DNA from: an uncultured Nitrosomonadales bacterium
Lineage (GTDB): Bacteria > Pseudomonadota > Gammaproteobacteria > Burkholderiales > Gallionellaceae
Direction of reading: 5' to 3'
Length of the DNA stretch: 47,552 nucleotides
Assembly (NCBI GenBank): GCA_903861075.1
Contig: CAIOSY010000132.1
Location: forward strand, 1 to 47,552
Shown one piece after another: positions 37,624 through 47,552 of the stretch. The position numbers were made by a program, and so were the translations under genes. Numbering within the stretch: the stretch's first letter is position 1; the number at the start of each line of letters is the position of its first letter. The notes beneath the pieces are model-generated. The model saw only the letters and a list, made by a program, of their open reading frames with translations, did not search any database and was not told where the DNA came from.

Positions 37624-38982
37624 ATGATGACACTATTGGCTTTTATCGTCGCCATTGCCCTATTGGTCACGTTTCATGAATTAGGGCATTATTGGGTTGC
37701 CAGGCTCTGTGGTGTGCAGGTATTACGTTTTTCTCTGGGTTTTGGGCCGGTTATTTTCCGAAAAATATTTGCCGGTTCATCTACTGAGTGGGTCATTTCG
37801 CTGATTCCTTTGGGCGGTTACGTCAAAATGCTTGATGAACGAGAAGGAGATGTTCCCTCGTCTTTATTACACCAGGCTTTTAACCAAAAAGCGGTACTGC
37901 AGAAAATGGCCATCGTCATTGCGGGTCCGTTGGCAAATTTTTTGCTGGCTATCGTAATCTATTGGATTATGTTTATGCACGGGGTGCAGGGTTACAAGCC
38001 CGTGTTGGGTGACATCCCGCCGAATACGCCTGCGGCGATAGCGCAATTTTTACCTGGCGAGAAAATTCTGAGTATTAATGAAAAAACGGTGACAAGTTGG
38101 CAGGAGTTGCAGTGGAATTTAATGAATTTAGCCTTGCAACAGGGCGAAGTTAACATTGAGGGGCAAGATGTTAATGGAATTAACGTTCATCACCTTTTAA
38201 GTTTAAATAGCATCAGTGCCCGGGATTTGGATGGGGATTTTCTCGCTAAGCTCGGCTTGCGTTTGTTTCAGCCTGTTTTGCTGCCCGTTATTGGTAAGCT
38301 GACGGCATCGGGTGTTGCACAACAGGCGGGTTTGCAACCGGGTGATGTGATTTTGCGTGCCAACGGGGTATTGATGCATAGTTGGGCTGATTGGGTTGGT
38401 GTGATTCGTGCCTCGCCGGGTCGAAAGGTGACGCTGGACGTGCAACGTGCTGCCGCTGTATTTACGTTGTCTTTTATTCCTGAGACAGTGCAAGAATCCG
38501 GGGCTCAGATCGGTCGCGTCGGTGCTGCACCCAAAGTCGATGAGTCCGAGTGGCAGGCGATGCTTGTTACGGTTCGCTATGATGCCTGGCTTGCGTTTAT
38601 TCAATCGCTAAATAAAACCGGGCAAACTGCGGTTATAAGCCTAAAAATGCTGGGTAAAATGCTGACGGGAGATGTATCACTCAAAAACCTCAGTGGCCCG
38701 CTCACAATCGCCGATTATGCAGGACAGTCTGCTCAATTGGGTTGGATAGCTTACGTTGGATTTTTAGCCCTGATCAGCATTAGTCTTGGTGTGTTGAATT
38801 TGCTGCCAGTTCCCTTATTGGATGGGGGGCACTTGCTGTATTATGTCGTTCAAGTACTCAAAGGCAGTCCGGTTTCTGAACGTGTATGGGAAATCGGTCA
38901 AAAAATCGGCATAGCCATGCTGGGTACCTTAATGCTGTTAGCCCTTTATAATGATATTCATCGCCTTTTCTCAGGTCAGTAA
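37624..38982 (+). CDS. rseP: site-2 intramembrane zinc protease RseP
   Basis: RseP cuts the anti-sigma factor RseA within the membrane, freeing sigma-E in envelope stress, and clears signal-peptide remnants. The 452-residue product has the zinc motif HELGH (18-22) in the first transmembrane segment, two PDZ domains in the periplasmic middle part, and LLPVPLLDGGHLLYY near 400 in a later segment. Two ATGs (37624, 37627) follow AAAGGG; either could be used. It ends 3 bases before bamA, the main client of the same stress response. Confidence 0.96.
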   Translation: MMTLLAFIVAIALLVTFHELGHYWVARLCGVQVLRFSLGFGPVIFRKIFAGSSTEWVISLIPLGGYVKMLDEREGDVPSSLLHQAFNQKAVLQKMAIVIAGPLANFLLAIVIYWIMFMHGVQGYKPVLGDIPPNTPAAIAQFLPGEKILSINEKTVTSWQELQWNLMNLALQQGEVNIEGQDVNGINVHHLLSLNSISARDLDGDFLAKLGLRLFQPVLLPVIGKLTASGVAQQAGLQPGDVILRANGVLMHSWADWVGVIRASPGRKVTLDVQRAAAVFTLSFIPETVQESGAQIGRVGAAPKVDESEWQAMLVTVRYDAWLAFIQSLNKTGQTAVISLKMLGKMLTGDVSLKNLSGPLTIADYAGQSAQLGWIAYVGFLALISISLGVLNLLPVPLLDGGHLLYYVVQVLKGSPVSERVWEIGQKIGIAMLGTLMLLALYNDIHRLFSGQ

Positions 38983-38985
38983 TAA

Positions 38986-41259
38986 ATGAACAAGACAAAA
39001 CTTGCAGGATTGATTTCACTGTTATTCATGACGCCAGCTTGGGCGATCACGCCTTTTGTGGTAACCGATATCCGGGTTGAAGGAATTCAACGCACCGAGG
39101 CAGGGACGGTGTTTAGCTATTTGCCGGTTAAAGTCGGTGAGACGATGAATGATGAACAGGCTGCGGTCGCAATTCGCGCTTTATATGGAACCGGATTTTT
39201 CAAGGATGTTCGCCTCGAAGTTGAACAGGGGGTTTTGATCGTTCTGGTGAAAGAGCGTCCTTCTATTGCCAGTATTCAAGTGAATGGGGTTAAGGATTTT
39301 CCTAAGGATCAGCTCAAAGATAATATGAAGTATGCCGGATTGGCTGAGGCGCGGATTTTCGATAAAGGGGCGCTGGAAAAGGCGACTCAAGAGTTGAAGC
39401 GCCAATATGTTGCACGGGGTAAATATGGCGTTCTTATCAAAACGAAAGTTGATGAATTAGAGCGCAATCGAGTGAGTGTCGTATTCGATGTGGTGGAAGG
39501 TGAAGTTTCCAAAATAAAGCAAATTAATATTGTTGGAAATTCTGTGTATCCTGAAGCTGATTTGCTGGATATGATGAAGCTTAGTACGCCGGATTGGATG
39601 AGTTGGTTCAGTAAGAATGATCAATATTCGAAAACTAAACTCTCTGCTGACATGGAAGCGATGCGTTCGTTTTATATGGATAGTGGTTATTTGGAATTCA
39701 ATATCAATTCCACGCAAATCTCTATCACGCCGGATAAAAAAGATATTTACATTACGATCAATGTAACAGAAGGGGCAAAGTACACCGTATCGACGGTCGC
39801 TGTATCAGGAAATACCATCGTCCCTAAATCAGAAATTGAAGCGTTGCTACAGGTTAATCCTCATGACGCTTTTTCGCGTAAAGCCTTGACTGAAACTAGT
39901 AAATTGGTTGGAGAGCGTCTGGCTGCCGAAGGCTATGCCTTTGCCAACGTGAATGCCATTCCAGATTTAAACAAGGAAAAGCACGAGGTTGGATTTAATT
40001 TTGTGGTTGATCCGGGGCAGCGTGTCTATATTCGTCGTATTAATATTGCAGGGAATACGAAAACACGCGACGAAGTAATACGCCGTGAGTTCCGTCAGGT
40101 CGAAAGCGCCTGGTTTGATGTAACAAAAATTAAAAAGTCCAAACAACGTGCAGATCGTCTGGGTTTTTTCTCGGAAGTGAATGTTGAAACTCCGGCTGTT
40201 CAAGGTACCAATGATCAGATGGACGTTAATGTTTCGGTGAAGGAAAAATCTACCGGTAGCTTTACGGTGGGGGCAGGTATTAACAGCGGCGAAGGTTTGG
40301 TTTTCTCGGGTGGCGTGAGTCAGAGTAATCTGTTCGGTAGTGGTAATACACTATCCACTCAGCTCAATACCAGTAAGGTTAATCAAAATATTTCTGTCTC
40401 CTATACCAACCCCTACTTTACAGATGAAGGAATGAGTCGAGGCTTTGATATTTATAAGCGCAACGTTAATGCGACCAATATTGCAGTGAGTCAATACACC
40501 TCGGCAACAGTGGGTGCGGGTGTGCGTTTTGGTGTGCCGATTAACGAAGACCAGAACATTTCCTTTGGTCTGTCAGCCGAGCAGTCGAGTATTGGTCTGA
40601 CTGCATTAAGCCCGCAACGCTATATCAATTATGTCGCTGCGTTCGGCAGCACCAATACCACGGTATTAAGTACGCTGGGTTGGGGGCGGGATACGCGGGA
40701 TAGCGCTATTTATACCACTGAAGGTTCGGTGCAACATGCCTATATGGAAATGGCGTTGCCGGTGATGGATATGCGCTACTACAAGTTAAACTACGATAAT
40801 CAATGGTTTTATCCTGTCAGCAGTAATTTTACGCTGATGACTAATGCCATGCTGGGTAAGGGAGGCGGGTACGGCGGAAAACAAATGCCGTTCTTCAAAA
40901 ATTTCTATGCGGGCGGTACGGGTTCGGTGCGCGGTTATCAGCCTAACTCCTTAGGGCCGCGTGATGCGACGAATCTGCCTTTAGGCGGAACAAGTCGAAT
41001 TGTGGGTAGTATGGAACTCATGACACCTATCCCCGGAATTAAGGATAAGTCAGTTCGTCTGAGCGCCTTCCTTGATGGTGGTGCGGTTTACGGGCCGGGG
41101 GATCTGCCGGGTAGTGCGGGTTTGCGTTATTCAACCGGCGCGGCGGTGACCTGGTTATCTCCTATGGGGCCTTTAAAGTTTAGTTATGGTGTGCCTTTGA
41201 ATAAACAGTCGATTGATAATTTGCAGAAATTTCAATTTACCTTGGGCTCTATGTTCTAA
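38986..41259 (+). CDS. bamA: outer-membrane protein assembly factor BamA
   Basis: BamA is the core of the machine that folds beta-barrel proteins into the outer membrane. The 757-residue product has a signal peptide (about 1-20, ending PAWA), five POTRA repeats (about 21-420), and a 16-strand barrel. The loop-6 lid motif appears as GSVRGYQPNSLGPRD (VRGY in place of the common VRGF), and the last residue is Phe, as needed for the beta-signal (FQFTLGSMF). It is followed by skp, its usual chaperone neighbour. Confidence 0.97.
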   Translation: MNKTKLAGLISLLFMTPAWAITPFVVTDIRVEGIQRTEAGTVFSYLPVKVGETMNDEQAAVAIRALYGTGFFKDVRLEVEQGVLIVLVKERPSIASIQVNGVKDFPKDQLKDNMKYAGLAEARIFDKGALEKATQELKRQYVARGKYGVLIKTKVDELERNRVSVVFDVVEGEVSKIKQINIVGNSVYPEADLLDMMKLSTPDWMSWFSKNDQYSKTKLSADMEAMRSFYMDSGYLEFNINSTQISITPDKKDIYITINVTEGAKYTVSTVAVSGNTIVPKSEIEALLQVNPHDAFSRKALTETSKLVGERLAAEGYAFANVNAIPDLNKEKHEVGFNFVVDPGQRVYIRRINIAGNTKTRDEVIRREFRQVESAWFDVTKIKKSKQRADRLGFFSEVNVETPAVQGTNDQMDVNVSVKEKSTGSFTVGAGINSGEGLVFSGGVSQSNLFGSGNTLSTQLNTSKVNQNISVSYTNPYFTDEGMSRGFDIYKRNVNATNIAVSQYTSATVGAGVRFGVPINEDQNISFGLSAEQSSIGLTALSPQRYINYVAAFGSTNTTVLSTLGWGRDTRDSAIYTTEGSVQHAYMEMALPVMDMRYYKLNYDNQWFYPVSSNFTLMTNAMLGKGGGYGGKQMPFFKNFYAGGTGSVRGYQPNSLGPRDATNLPLGGTSRIVGSMELMTPIPGIKDKSVRLSAFLDGGAVYGPGDLPGSAGLRYSTGAAVTWLSPMGPLKFSYGVPLNKQSIDNLQKFQFTLGSMF

Positions 41260-41319
41260 TTATTAACAACGATAGGTATTGTTGATAGTGACAACTAACA
41301 ATGAAATGAGGAATGTGTA

Positions 41320-41832
41320 ATGAAAATCTATATTAAATTAGCGTTGCTGGGTGCCTTGTTCGCAACCGGGGTGGCGGTCGCGGGCGATTTTAAAGTCGGT
41401 GTTGTTGATACGGAACGCGTATTACGTGAATCTGCACCCGCGATTAAGGCGGAAAAAAAGATTGAGAAGGAATTTTCCGGTCGGGATCAGGATATTAAAA
41501 AAATTATCAAACAAACGAAAGACTTGCAAGTTTTATTGGAGAAAGAAGCGTCCGGTTTGAGTGAGGCTGATCACCGTAACAAGGAGCGTGAACTCAGTGC
41601 ATTGAATGTAAATTTACAGCGGATGCAACGCGAGTTTCGTGAGGATTTGAGTTTGCGCAAGAATGAAGAGCTGGCCGTGGTGCTGGAACGCGCAAACAAG
41701 GCGATACAGAGCATAGCCGAGGCTGAAAAATATGATCTGATCTTGCAGGAAGCGGTCTATCGTAATCCTAAAATTGATATCACCGATAAGGTAATCAAGA
41801 ATCTTGCTCTGGATAAACCTGACAGTAAGTAA
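41320..41832 (+). CDS. skp: periplasmic chaperone Skp/OmpH
   Basis: Skp is a trimeric jellyfish-like chaperone that carries unfolded outer-membrane proteins to BamA. The 170-residue product has a signal peptide (about 1-21, ending VAVAG), the core strand FKVGVVDTERVLRESAPAIK, and long charged helices forming the tentacles. GAGGAATG precedes the ATG. The lpxD start lies two bases after its stop. Confidence 0.95.
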   Translation: MKIYIKLALLGALFATGVAVAGDFKVGVVDTERVLRESAPAIKAEKKIEKEFSGRDQDIKKIIKQTKDLQVLLEKEASGLSEADHRNKERELSALNVNLQRMQREFREDLSLRKNEELAVVLERANKAIQSIAEAEKYDLILQEAVYRNPKIDITDKVIKNLALDKPDSK

Positions 41833-41834
41833 TC

Positions 41835-42866
41835 ATGTTTTATACCTTAGAGCAAATTGTAGCGCGCTTTGGCGGCAGGGTGATGGGAGATCCTTTGGTG
41901 CGGGTGAATCAGATTTCCACACTGGAGAGAGCGACGGCCGCTGAAATTAGTTTTTTAACGAATAGTAAATATCATGCTCAGTTGGTGTCGACGGCCGCAG
42001 GTGCGGTGATACTTGGCGAAGCAGATGCGGATGCGACCGCCATTCCCCGCATTATTTCCAGTAATCCTTATGCGTATTTTGCCAAAGTGTCGGCGCTGCT
42101 TAATCCTTTACCCGTCATTTCTTCCGGGGTGCATTCCAGTGCGGTCGTAAGCGGGACAGCTAAGATTGATCCCGGCGCTAGTGTGGCTGCGATGGCGACG
42201 ATAGGTGAGGGGGTGGTGATCGGTGCGGGGAGCATCATTGGTGAGGGGTGCTGTATAGGGGATCGTGTTGTTATTGGTGCGGGGGTGCGTTTATATCCAC
42301 GTGTGGTTATTTATCACGATTGTGTCATTGGCGATAATCTTATTGCCCATTCGGGTGTCGTTATCGGTGCTGATGGTTTTGGTATCGCTATGGATGAGGG
42401 GCGCTGGATTAAGATTCCCCAAATTGGGCGGGTGGTGATCGGTCGTGATGTGGAAATTGGTGCGAATACCACGATAGATCGGGGTGCGCTCGACGATACG
42501 GTGATCGAAGAGGGTGTAAAACTGGATAATCAGATTCAGATTGCACACAATGTGCGCATCGGTGCTCATACCGCAATCGCGGGGTGTGTCGGGATAGCAG
42601 GCAGTACAACGATAGGAAAATATTGTCAAATCGGCGGCAGCGCCGGCATCCTGGGGCATTTGAAAATCGCCGATAGAGTCGTGATCGCCTCTTTTACTTT
42701 GATAGGGAAATCTATTCGCGAAGCCGGTTCTTATGCAGCGATTTTTCCATTTTCAAAAATGGAAGACTGGCGCAAAAATGCCGTGCATTTACGCCATTTG
42801 GATACCATGTCAGATCGCTTGAAAAAACTGGAGCAGTTAACTACATCGAAAGGTCATAAAGTATGA
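41835..42866 (+). CDS. lpxD: UDP-3-O-(3-hydroxyacyl)glucosamine N-acyltransferase
   Basis: LpxD adds the N-linked acyl chain in the third step of lipid A synthesis. The 343-residue product has the N-terminal uridine-binding domain (1-100), a left-handed beta-helix made of hexapeptide repeats such as VVIGAG and IGANTT, and the catalytic His in [13 protein letters not shown] helical C-terminus ([11 protein letters not shown]) follows. Its stop overlaps fabZ by four bases (ATGA). Confidence 0.97.
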   Translation: MFYTLEQIVARFGGRVMGDPLVRVNQISTLERATAAEISFLTNSKYHAQLVSTAAGAVILGEADADATAIPRIISSNPYAYFAKVSALLNPLPVISSGVHSSAVVSGTAKIDPGASVAAMATIGEGVVIGAGSIIGEGCCIGDRVVIGAGVRLYPRVVIYHDCVIGDNLIAHSGVVIGADGFGIAMDEGRWIKIPQIGRVVIGRDVEIGANTTIDRGALDDTVIEEGVKLDNQIQIAHNVRIGAHTAIAGCVGIAGSTTIGKYCQIGGSAGILGHLKIADRVVIASFTLIGKSIREAGSYAAIFPFSKMEDWRKNAVHLRHLDTMSDRLKKLEQLTTSKGHKV

Positions 42867-43333
42867 ATACGCAATCCGAAAAAACCGTGCCTGCGATGGA
42901 TATCCATGCCATTATTGAATGTTTGCCTCACCGTTATCCCTTTTTGCTTGTCGATCGTGTGTTATCAGTAGAGCCGGGTAAAAGCATCGTCGCGTTAAAA
43001 AATGTGACTATAAATGAACCTTTTTTCCCCGGACATTATCCGCATCATCCGGTTATGCCGGGGGTGTTGATTATTGAGGCAATGGCGCAGGTGGCTGCTT
43101 TATTGTCTTTTCAGACGATGGAAAAAAACCCCGATGAAAAGTCGGTCTATTATTTTGCGGGTATTGATGGTGCACGCTTTAAACGTCCTGTCACACCGGG
43201 AGATCAATTGATTATCAAGGTTGAGCTCACTCGCAGTATGCGCGGCGTGTATAAATTTAAAGCAAAAGCAGAAGTCGATGGTCAATTGGCCGCTGAAGCG
43301 GAATTGATGTGCACGGTTAAAACGGTGGCCTGA
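42863..43333 (+). CDS. fabZ: 3-hydroxyacyl-ACP dehydratase FabZ
   Basis: FabZ dehydrates beta-hydroxyacyl-ACP, competing with LpxA and LpxD for the same pool and so balancing phospholipid against lipid A. The 156-residue hot-dog-fold product has [13 protein letters not shown], the catalytic His in [14 protein letters not shown], and the catalytic Glu in LIIEAMAQ. It overlaps lpxD by four bases and lpxA by one (TGATG), the tight order known from many Gram-negatives. Confidence 0.97.
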   Translation: MNTQSEKTVPAMDIHAIIECLPHRYPFLLVDRVLSVEPGKSIVALKNVTINEPFFPGHYPHHPVMPGVLIIEAMAQVAALLSFQTMEKNPDEKSVYYFAGIDGARFKRPVTPGDQLIIKVELTRSMRGVYKFKAKAEVDGQLAAEAELMCTVKTVA

Positions 43334-44106
43334 TGACTCAGTCTATCCATCCCACAGCCTTGATACATCCCAATGCCCGGTTGGCAGCGGATGTGCAAGT
43401 TGGCGCATATTCGATTATCGGTGAGCATGTCGAAATCGGTGCAGGTACCCTGATTGGGCCTCACGTGGTGATCAACGGACATACTCGCATTGGGGAGCAC
43501 AACCATATTTTTCAGTTTTGTTCGTTAGGTGAAGTGCCGCAGGATAAAAAATATGCCGGAGAGCCGACACGTCTTGAAATCGGCGATCACAATATTATTC
43601 GTGAGTTTTGTACATTTAATCTTGGAACGGCTCAGGATGTCGGAGTAACCCGGGTGGGCAATCACAACTGGATTATGGCCTATGTTCATTTGGCGCATGA
43701 CTGTCAGGTTGGCAATCATACAATTTTCGCCAACAACGCCCAATTGGCCGGTCATGTTGTGGTGGATGATTATGCAATTTTAGGTGGATTTACGGTTGTG
43801 CATCAGTTTGTACATATCGGCGCACATATTATTACGGGTATGGGGACGATATTATTACAGGATGTTCCTCCTTATGTGCTGGTGTCCGGTAATCCCAGTG
43901 CGCCTCATGGAATTAACGCCGAGGGGCTTAAACGGCGCGGTTTTTCCAGTCCTGCAATTATGTCCATCAAACGCGCTTACAAGACGCTTTATAAATCCGG
44001 TTTAAGTCTGGTCGATGCAACGGCGAGGATTGCGGAGATGGATCAGGCCGAATTGCAGCCGCTTGCAGAATTTTTATCTCATACACAACGCGGTATCGTA
44101 CGCTGA
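43333..44106 (+). CDS. lpxA: UDP-N-acetylglucosamine acyltransferase LpxA
   Basis: LpxA starts lipid A synthesis by adding a 3-hydroxyacyl chain to UDP-GlcNAc. The 257-residue product is a hexapeptide-repeat beta-helix with the catalytic His in YVHLAHDCQVGNH, the GEVPQDKKYAGE segment, and a helical C-terminus (MSIKRAYKTLYKSGL). The length is near that of E. coli LpxA (262). It is coupled to fabZ and ends 11 bases before lpxB. Confidence 0.98.
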   Translation: MTQSIHPTALIHPNARLAADVQVGAYSIIGEHVEIGAGTLIGPHVVINGHTRIGEHNHIFQFCSLGEVPQDKKYAGEPTRLEIGDHNIIREFCTFNLGTAQDVGVTRVGNHNWIMAYVHLAHDCQVGNHTIFANNAQLAGHVVVDDYAILGGFTVVHQFVHIGAHIITGMGTILLQDVPPYVLVSGNPSAPHGINAEGLKRRGFSSPAIMSIKRAYKTLYKSGLSLVDATARIAEMDQAELQPLAEFLSHTQRGIVR

Positions 44107-44117
44107 CAGGTCGACTC

Positions 44118-45272
44118 ATGGTTGGGCAAAAAGTTGTCGTCGCAATTGTCGCAGGGGAGGTTTCAGGGGATTTGCTTGCCAGTCATTTGATGGCGGCAAT
44201 TAAGCTCGTTCGTCCTGATGTTGAGTTCATCGGTATTGGTGGACCTAAGATGAAGTCGGTCGGCATGACGATGTTATATCCTATGGAGAAACTCGCCGTC
44301 TTTGGCTATATTGAAGTGTTGCGCCATTACCGTGAGATTGTTGGTATTCGTTCTGCATTGCGTCGTTATTTCCTTAAAGCCAAGCCTTGTCTGTTTATCG
44401 GGGTAGATGCGCCTGATTTTAATCTCAACCTTGAACGCGCGCTCAAATTGCACGGCATACCTGTGGTGCATTATGTGAGTCCCTCTATCTGGGCCTGGCG
44501 CGGGGAACGTATCGAGAAGATCAAGCTTGCTGTCACTCAAATGTTAGCCTTGTTTCCTCATGAACCGGAAATCTATGAGGCTGCAGGGGTTCCGGTCTCT
44601 TACGTCGGCCACCCTCTGGCTGATATATTACCCAGTGAGCCTGATCGTCCCGCAATGCGCGAAGCAATGCGCCTCTTGCAATCGACGCCAGTCTTTGCTT
44701 TTTTGCCGGGGAGTCGGCAATCTGAGGTCGGTCAATTGGCTCGTGTTTATATCGAAACAGCGAAGCTAATCCTGCTAAGTTTGCCTGAAGCGCGATTTTT
44801 AGTTCCGTTAGCGACCCGCGAGACACGGCTTATTTTTGAGCAGGCACTTTATGAGTGTGAAGCTGAGCATTTGCCGTTTACCTTGTTGTTCGGTCACGCT
44901 CAGGATGCAATGATTGCGGCTGATATTGTGTTGGTTGCCTCGGGTACTGCGACACTCGAATGTGCGCTACTCAAGCGCCCCATGGTGATTACCTATCGTC
45001 TTAATAAATTTACCTGGCGGATGATGAAACGTAAAAGCTATTTGCCTTATTTTGGTCTGCCCAACATACTTTGCGGTCGCTTTGTCGTGCCGGAAATTTT
45101 GCAAGATGATGCAACGCCGGTCAATCTGGCGCAAGCATTGCTCAACTTGTTCAATGATGCGGATGCGGTGGCTCAAATGCAAGCTACTTTTAGCCAGCTA
45201 CATCAAACCTTGCGCCAAAATACCGCTGAACGTGCCGCTGCAGCCATTCTGCCTTATCTGCCTGCGATTTAA
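44118..45272 (+). CDS. lpxB: lipid-A-disaccharide synthase LpxB
   Basis: LpxB is the family 19 glycosyltransferase that joins UDP-2,3-diacylglucosamine and lipid X. The 384-residue product has the opening AGEVSGDLLASHLM, the FIGIGGPKMKSVGM segment, FIGVDAPDFNLNLE, VSPSIWAWR, and PGSRQSEV. A run of large hydrophobic residues and KRKSYLPYFGLPN near the C-terminus fits the membrane-facing domain. Confidence 0.97.
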   Translation: MVGQKVVVAIVAGEVSGDLLASHLMAAIKLVRPDVEFIGIGGPKMKSVGMTMLYPMEKLAVFGYIEVLRHYREIVGIRSALRRYFLKAKPCLFIGVDAPDFNLNLERALKLHGIPVVHYVSPSIWAWRGERIEKIKLAVTQMLALFPHEPEIYEAAGVPVSYVGHPLADILPSEPDRPAMREAMRLLQSTPVFAFLPGSRQSEVGQLARVYIETAKLILLSLPEARFLVPLATRETRLIFEQALYECEAEHLPFTLLFGHAQDAMIAADIVLVASGTATLECALLKRPMVITYRLNKFTWRMMKRKSYLPYFGLPNILCGRFVVPEILQDDATPVNLAQALLNLFNDADAVAQMQATFSQLHQTLRQNTAERAAAAILPYLPAI

Positions 45273-45295
45273 TGGTGCTCGTTTGAAGGGTGAAG

Positions 45296-45865
45296 ATGGC
45301 TCAATTGATTGTTTGCGGTGTGGATGAGGCAGGTAGAGGCCCGTTGGCGGGACCTGTTAGTGCGGCGGCTGTTATTCTTGATCCTGATCATCCCATTCCC
45401 GGGCTCAATGACTCCAAAAAACTATCCGAGAAACAACGTGATCGGTTAGCGCCGCTTATACGCGAATATGCGCTTGCCTGGTCTGTTGCCTATGCCTCAG
45501 TTGAGGAGATTGATGAGCTCAATATACTTCAAGCGACACTCCTTGCGATGCAGCGTGCGGTATTATCCTTGCAGGTGCAGCCGCAACTTGTGTTGGTTGA
45601 TGGTCTTTATTGTCCAAAAACAGGTATAAATAGTGAGGCTATTATCAAGGGTGATAGTAAAGTCGCTGCGATTTCTGCCGCATCGATTTTGGCAAAAACC
45701 GCTCGTGATGCGCTGATGCTGACATTAGATCAGCAGTATCCTCAATACGGGTTTGCTGTCCATAAGGGTTATCCGACTGCGGCTCATCTTGCCGCATTAA
45801 AAATACACGGGGTGAGTGATGCTCACCGTAAAACTTTTAAGCCTGTCAAACTTCTGTTGGTCTAG
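45296..45865 (+). CDS. rnhB: ribonuclease HII
   Basis: RNase HII removes single ribonucleotides and RNA primers from DNA. The 189-residue product has the active-site motif [12 protein letters not shown] (Asp10, Glu11), [13 protein letters not shown], and the later [11 protein letters not shown] with metal ligands. A GTG at 45290 is open, but AAGGG is correctly spaced for the ATG at 45296. It follows lpxB by 23 bases, the usual end of this cluster. Confidence 0.97.
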   Translation: MAQLIVCGVDEAGRGPLAGPVSAAAVILDPDHPIPGLNDSKKLSEKQRDRLAPLIREYALAWSVAYASVEEIDELNILQATLLAMQRAVLSLQVQPQLVLVDGLYCPKTGINSEAIIKGDSKVAAISAASILAKTARDALMLTLDQQYPQYGFAVHKGYPTAAHLAALKIHGVSDAHRKTFKPVKLLLV

Positions 45866-45964
45866 TATCTGCTGTAGATTAAATTCCGCTTTCCTAGGTT
45901 TAGTTATGCAGGCTTTGTGCAAAGCCCGTAAAATGTGCATCTTTGAATTTAAAGTGCCAATAAT

Positions 45965-47356
45965 ATGACTATTCGTACGCGTTTTGCCCCCAGCCCTACC
46001 GGTTATCTGCATATAGGTGGGGCTCGCACTGCCTTGTTTTCATGGGCGTATGCTCGCAAGTTAGGTGGCAGCTTTATTTTGCGTATTGAAGATACCGATC
46101 TTGAACGTTCATCCGAAGCTTCTGTGCAGGCTATTCTGGATGGAATGGCATGGTTGAATCTCGCTTATGACGAAGGTCCTTTTTATCAGATGCAGCGCAT
46201 GGAACGCTACAAAGCCGTTTTGGCGCAGATGCTGGAAGCAGGGAGTGCATATTTTTGTTACACCACGCCTGAAGAGTTGGAAGTCATGCGTGAAGAGATG
46301 CGTGTGCGTGGTGAGAAACCTCGCTACGATGGCAGGTGGCGCCCGGAGTCGGGTAAATTACTTCCTGTGCCGCCCGAGGGTGTTAAGCCTGTCGTTCGCT
46401 TTAAAAATCCGTTAACGGGTGTGGCGGCGTGGGACGATATGGTCAAGGGTCGCATTGTATTTGAAAATAGCGAGTTGGATGATTTGATTATTGCCCGGAC
46501 TGATGGCACACCGACTTATAATTTCTGCGTCGTGGTTGATGATTGGGATATGGGTATCACGCAGGTGATACGCGGCGATGATCACGTTAATAATACACCG
46601 CGACAGATCAATATTTTAAAAGCGCTGGGCGCACCTTTGCCGCAATATGCGCATGTGCCGATGATTTTAGGGAGTGATGGTGAGCGTTTGTCCAAGCGAC
46701 ATGGTGCGGTCAGTGTGATGCAATATGCCGAAGATGGTTTTTTACCCGAGGCGCTGATTAATTATTTAACGCGTTTGGGCTGGTCTCATGGTGATGAAGA
46801 GGTTTTTTCTGTCGAACAGTTTGTTGCATGGTTTGATCTGGAACGTATCAGTAAATCGGCGGCACAATTTAATCCGGAAAAACTACGTTGGCTCAATCAG
46901 CATTACATCAAACTGGCGGACAATGCGCGCTTGGCAGGTTTGGTCGCAGGGCATTTGACTGAGCGTGGTGTTATGGTGACAAATACCCCGCCGCTGGAAG
47001 CGGTTGTCGCACTGTATAAGGGTCGTGTGGCGACCTTGCTGGAGTTGGCGGATGAGGCGGAAGTATTTTATGTTGAGGTGCATCCTGAGCAGGCTTTGTT
47101 GGACGAGCAGTTGCAACCGGAAGTGTTGCCTGCGTTGCGAGAGTTGGCAGTGTGCTTTTCTGAGGTTGAATGGGAGTCCGCGAAATTGGCGCTATTGATC
47201 AAGGAATTACTGCTAAAGCACGCACTGAAAATGCCGAAATTGGCCATGCCGTTGCGCGTGATGTTAGTCGGTCAAACCCACACCCCTTCAGTTGATGCGG
47301 TGTTGTCTTTGTTCCCGCGAGAAACGGTTTTGGCGCGTATGGCTAAATATCTTTAA
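45965..47356 (+). CDS. gltX: glutamyl-tRNA synthetase
   Basis: GluRS charges tRNA-Glu. The 463-residue class I enzyme has [19 protein letters not shown] with the HIGH-type motif (HIGG), [11 protein letters not shown], the KMSKS-type motif RLSKRHGA near 240, and a C-terminal anticodon-binding helical domain. The upstream 99-base gap has a hairpin GGCTTT / AAAGCC (45911-45926) and no firm promoter. A tRNA-Ala and a tRNA-Glu, its own substrate, follow within 160 bases. No terminator separates them. Confidence 0.97.
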   Translation: MTIRTRFAPSPTGYLHIGGARTALFSWAYARKLGGSFILRIEDTDLERSSEASVQAILDGMAWLNLAYDEGPFYQMQRMERYKAVLAQMLEAGSAYFCYTTPEELEVMREEMRVRGEKPRYDGRWRPESGKLLPVPPEGVKPVVRFKNPLTGVAAWDDMVKGRIVFENSELDDLIIARTDGTPTYNFCVVVDDWDMGITQVIRGDDHVNNTPRQINILKALGAPLPQYAHVPMILGSDGERLSKRHGAVSVMQYAEDGFLPEALINYLTRLGWSHGDEEVFSVEQFVAWFDLERISKSAAQFNPEKLRWLNQHYIKLADNARLAGLVAGHLTERGVMVTNTPPLEAVVALYKGRVATLLELADEAEVFYVEVHPEQALLDEQLQPEVLPALRELAVCFSEVEWESAKLALLIKELLLKHALKMPKLAMPLRVMLVGQTHTPSVDAVLSLFPRETVLARMAKYL

Positions 47357-47373
47357 AAAACGGGAGAAAAGGC

Positions 47374-47402
47374 TTTACATAGAAGGAATGTTTTTCTATA
47401 AT
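47374..47402 (+). promoter_or_regulatory. promoter of the tRNA-Ala/tRNA-Glu operon, stringent type
   Basis: TTTACA, 17-base spacer, perfect TATAAT, followed by a GC-rich discriminator GCGCCC. A GC-rich discriminator is the known mark of promoters repressed by ppGpp and DksA. The start near 47409 lies about 11 bases before tRNA-Ala. Confidence 0.88.
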
Positions 47403-47419
47403 GCGCCCTCTTCGATGTA

Positions 47420-47495
<76 letters not shown>

Positions 47496-47510
47496 CAGAC
47501 GATACGTAAC

Positions 47511-47552
47511 GTCCCTATCGTCTAGAGGCCTAGGACATCGCCCTTTCACGGC
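47511..47552 (+). tRNA. tRNA-Glu, anticodon TTC, 5' part (cut by window end)
   Basis: GTCCCTATCGTCTAGAGG is the standard 5' part of tRNA-Glu, and the anticodon arm with loop CTTTCAC (TTC) is present. The T-arm and 3' end lie outside. It is 15 bases after tRNA-Ala, clearly the same transcript. Confidence 0.93.

Overview
The window is a stretch of bacterial core chromosome. It looks like a betaproteobacterium, most plausibly in or near the Nitrosomonadales. The basis is the gene order hfq-hflX-hflK-hflC-hisZ-purA, then rnr-rlmB, then rimP-nusA-infB-rbfA-truB-rpsO-pnp, and rpsB through rnhB, together with the 5S rRNA sequence and the use of HisZ. The family placement is an inference from gene order and protein similarity recalled from knowledge. 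No database search was run. Almost every gene is a housekeeping gene. No prophage, insertion sequence, integron, CRISPR array or toxin-antitoxin pair was seen.

Layout. 1-301: 3' end of a 5S rRNA gene (end of an rRNA operon), its terminator, and tRNA-Lys(CTT). 628-6770: hfq, hflX, hflK, hflC, hisZ and purA, tightly packed, with several overlapping stop/start codons. 6829-7285: a non-coding gap and a reverse-strand tRNA-Leu(CAG) whose promoter reaches into the start codon of rnr. 7335-13185: rnr-rlmB, an OmpA-family outer-membrane protein, and glutamine-dependent nadE. 13277-21908: the transcription/translation cluster rimP-nusA-infB-rbfA-truB-rpsO-pnp, with a promoter plus attenuator-like hairpin before rimP, a separate rpsO promoter, and a stem-loop directly before pnp. 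21911-23919: reverse-strand dksA, an RsmI-related methyltransferase and a Maf/YceF pyrophosphatase. 24005-28616: yceD-rpmF-plsX-fabH-fabD-fabG, the phospholipid/fatty-acid initiation cluster, which stops at fabG without the usual acpP. 28782-31388: a reverse-strand membrane GGDEF-EAL protein with a c-type haem motif. 31527-45865: rpsB-tsf-pyrH-frr-uppS-cdsA-dxr-rseP-bamA-skp-lpxD-fabZ-lpxA-lpxB-rnhB. 45965-47552: gltX, tRNA-Ala(GGC) and the first part of tRNA-Glu(TTC).

How the genes fit together. The two large operons link making proteins (nusA, infB, rpsO, rpsB, tsf, frr) to building the envelope (uppS, cdsA, dxr, rseP, bamA, skp, lpxA, lpxB, lpxD). The fab cluster supplies acyl chains, which fabZ and the lpx genes use for lipid A. 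RNA handling is prominent: hfq, rnr, pnp and rnhB. DksA is encoded here, and the tRNA-Ala promoter has the GC-rich discriminator typical of stringently controlled stable-RNA genes.

The least ordinary gene is the haem-c GGDEF-EAL protein, inserted where acpP-fabF would be expected. Other points of interest are regulatory: a promoter for yceD-rpmF that would give an almost leaderless mRNA, hairpins before pnp and rimP, rare start codons for truB, pnp and cdsA, and a perfect 22-bp bidirectional terminator. I did not find a clearly new multi-gene system.
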